Shown here: positions 12,965-14,737 of the stretch, piece after piece
Position numbering within the stretch: position 1 is the stretch's first letter
Layout: each line of letters begins with the position of its first letter
Assembly (NCBI GenBank): GCA_947447835.1
Contig: CANFLP010000042.1
Coordinates: 1 to 14,737, forward strand
Source of the DNA: Bacteroidota bacterium
GTDB taxonomy: Bacteria; Bacteroidota; Bacteroidia; Chitinophagales; Chitinophagaceae
Direction of reading: 5' to 3'
Length of the DNA stretch: 14,737 nucleotides
Translations under genes and position numbers: made by a program
The notes under the pieces: generated by a model
Databases searched by the model: none
What the model was told of the DNA's origin: nothing
What the model saw: only the letters and a program-made list of their open reading frames with translations

Positions 12965-14737
12965 TTAAAAAACAAAGTTTACGTTGAAACCAATTTGACG
13001 TACAGGAGGAGTTTGGGCAGTATTACTAATACCTAAACCGTTACCTGCTGTATAGCTGAACTCAGGATCAGTAAACTGATTCTTAGCATCAACAATTGTA
13101 AATAAGTTTCTTCCATAAACCGCTACGTTAGCAGCAGTGAATATTTTTGATTTTTTAACCAAAGAAGCTGGCACATTGTAAGACAAGTTAACGTCTCTCA
13201 ATTTGATGAACCAACCTGGTGTAACGAAGTTCTCAGAAATCAAACGGTAGTTGTTAACCCAAAGTGCATACTCTGGTTCACGAACGTGAACTGTTGTATT
13301 TGGTACACTTGTTCCTGCCGCATCCTTGTAGAATGAATTAGGGAAAATTTGATCTGTTCTGTTTGCAGTCCATCCACCAGCACCAGTAAACGTCATTTGA
13401 CGACCTAAGTCAGAGTACATAACGTTACCACCACGGTATTCAAAGTTAAATGTAAAACGGAAATCTTTGTAAGATACTGAAGATCCTAAACCAACCATAT
13501 CACGAGGTAATGTACCGCCACGAGATTGTAAAGCTGAGTTTAACATTGGATAACCAGTTGTTGCGTTAACTTGTCTTCTACCAGCAGCATCATAAAAATA
13601 ACCGTTGGTTTGTAAGATAGGGAAACGTTGTCCTACAATTACGTTAGATGTTGCATAAGCATATCCACCGTAAGCGAATTGAGTGATACCAGGATACAAG
13701 CTAACTACTTTGTTGTCGTTGTTAGAGTACTTGATGTTCACATCCCATTTCACTTTAGTATCACGTAATACTTGAACTTTTAAGTCAGCCTCGTAACCAA
13801 AGTTATTCACTTCACCTACGTTAATTAACAAGTTAGAGAAACCAGTTGAGTTTGGTACTTTAACAGTTAATACTTGACCTTCTGATTTTTGAGTATACCA
13901 AGAAACGTCTAAGTTCACTCTGTTTTTAAACATGCTGAACTCACCACCAACTTCCATAGCAGTTACAAACTCAGGCTTTAAATTAGCATCAGGTAAAGTA
14001 TTACCTACTGTTAAACCTACGTTGTTACCATAAGGAAAGTTAGCGCCGTTTGCATAAGCTAAATCTAAACCGTACAATGGAATGTTGTCATTACCATTCT
14101 TGTTATAAGAAGTACGCAATTTAGCATAGTTTAATACATCAGACTTAATTGAAGGAATCGCATCTGTTAATACTAATGACAATGCTGCTCCATAATACAA
14201 GTAAGAATATTGGTTAGCAGCTCTTGTTGTTTTGAAGAAACGAGAAGTTGCATCAAAACGACCAGTAACGTTTAAGTTAATCCACTCATATCCTTTTAAG
14301 TTTGTATTCAAGTCACCATAGTAACCGAATTTACGCTCAGTAGTGTTTGATTCTGAACCAGCCAAGTTACCTTGTCTGTTAGAAATATTGTACACATCAG
14401 GAACAACGATAGAACCAGAAGCAACAGAAATTGCTTTTGTATAACGTTGGTATAAGCTATAACCTAAAGTTAATTTGTTTTGAACCTTACCTAAATCTTT
14501 TTGAATACGCGCTTGAAATTCGTTATTCACTACATTCTCAGTAGAAGAATAATCGTTCACAGCACCTAATACATCAGAAATAGCACGGTAGATACCAGGA
14601 TAGTCATCATCATGAGTCCATGGATCAGGAATATATGCACTGTTCTTAGCCCAGTCAGAATATTGGAATTTCTCTGTAGTGTTTTTACCAGTACGAGAGT
14701 TATTCATAATACCTAAACGGTTGTAGAACTGTAACCA
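12965..14737 (-). CDS. SusC/RagA-family TonB-dependent outer-membrane receptor (C-terminal part)
   Basis: This is the C-terminal 590 residues of a SusC-type TonB-dependent transporter. The frame stays open to base 14737: codons before the internal ATG at 14707 read WLQFYNRLGI, so that ATG is not the start and the N-terminal half lies outside the window. What is seen is beta-barrel: alternating aromatic/hydrophobic strands such as KLTLGYSLYQRY, WINLNVTGRFDATSRF, AKLRTSYNKNGNDNIP and VNLDVSWYTQ. It then has AYATSNVIVGQRFPILQTNGYF-like loop sequence, and FIKLRDVNLSYNVP, characteristic of the SusC C-terminus. The protein ends in QIGFNVNFVF, whose terminal Phe suits recognition by the BAM complex. 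Full SusC proteins are about 1000 residues or more, so roughly half is missing. Many preferred codons (GGT, GCT, AAC) suggest high expression. Confidence 0.93.
   Translation of the reverse strand, partial: WLQFYNRLGIMNNSRTGKNTTEKFQYSDWAKNSAYIPDPWTHDDDYPGIYRAISDVLGAVNDYSSTENVVNNEFQARIQKDLGKVQNKLTLGYSLYQRYTKAISVASGSIVVPDVYNISNRQGNLAGSESNTTERKFGYYGDLNTNLKGYEWINLNVTGRFDATSRFFKTTRAANQYSYLYYGAALSLVLTDAIPSIKSDVLNYAKLRTSYNKNGNDNIPLYGLDLAYANGANFPYGNNVGLTVGNTLPDANLKPEFVTAMEVGGEFSMFKNRVNLDVSWYTQKSEGQVLTVKVPNSTGFSNLLINVGEVNNFGYEADLKVQVLRDTKVKWDVNIKYSNNDNKVVSLYPGITQFAYGGYAYATSNVIVGQRFPILQTNGYFYDAAGRRQVNATTGYPMLNSALQSRGGTLPRDMVGLGSSVSYKDFRFTFNFEYRGGNVMYSDLGRQMTFTGAGGWTANRTDQIFPNSFYKDAAGTSVPNTTVHVREPEYALWVNNYRLISENFVTPGWFIKLRDVNLSYNVPASLVKKSKIFTAANVAVYGRNLFTIVDAKNQFTDPEFSYTAGNGLGISNTAQTPPVRQIGFNVNFVF

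Noticed and set aside
14705..14707. ATG at 14707 as the start of the SusC protein
   Set aside because: The frame is open upstream to the window edge (WLQFYNRLGI), and the visible part lacks the signal peptide, carboxypeptidase-like domain and plug expected of SusC.
1..14737. Mobile element, prophage, CRISPR, defence or secondary-metabolite system
   Set aside because: No transposase, integrase, long inverted or direct repeats, spaced repeats, or biosynthetic core enzymes were found; all sizeable genes fit ordinary families.

Overview
This window looks like chromosomal DNA of a Bacteroidota bacterium. I infer a Chitinophagaceae-like organism with low confidence at family level. The main signs are a SusC/SusD outer-membrane pair, TAnnTTTG-type promoter elements, little Shine-Dalgarno sequence before starts, an AT-rich composition, a fused alpha-beta 2-oxoacid dehydrogenase E1, and a YebC protein of the variant N-terminal type common in this phylum.

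Layout: (1) Bases 1-76 hold the last 24 codons of a plus-strand malate dehydrogenase, followed by a strong hairpin terminator that probably works in both directions. (2) Bases 179-4474 hold a minus-strand cluster, transcribed from high to low coordinates: a glutamate/aspartate-type DAACS symporter, a DedA membrane protein, an MFS permease and a family 9 (heptosyltransferase-like) glycosyltransferase. The first three are 8-10 bp apart. The glycosyltransferase follows after 66 bp and may also have its own promoter. (3) Divergent from this cluster, 4660-6966 holds an APC-family amino acid permease and then yebC, each as its own unit; the yebC promoter is embedded in the permease terminator. (4) The fused 2-oxoacid dehydrogenase E1 (9350-6972, minus) converges on yebC, with 5 bp between the stops. 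(5) Plus-strand genes for a secreted DUF1573 protein (9508-9870) and a class I/II PLP aminotransferase (9975-11174) follow, separated by a terminator. (6) Two back-to-back terminators at 11311-11380 separate the aminotransferase from a minus-strand SusD lipoprotein gene and a SusC TonB-dependent receptor gene that runs off the right edge.

Functionally this is mostly housekeeping nitrogen and carbon metabolism: amino acid uptake, 2-oxoacid oxidation, transamination, and import of an unidentified oligomeric nutrient by SusCD. I found no mobile element, CRISPR array, tRNA, rRNA, defence island or clear novel system. The more useful observations are fine-scale: promoter positions that correct two start codons and imply leaderless mRNAs, a promoter overlapping a terminator, wobble-pair asymmetry that assigns strands to terminators, and a DD-for-NN variant of the thiamine diphosphate motif. 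No gene-free stretch exceeds 300 bp; the longest is 11175-11416.
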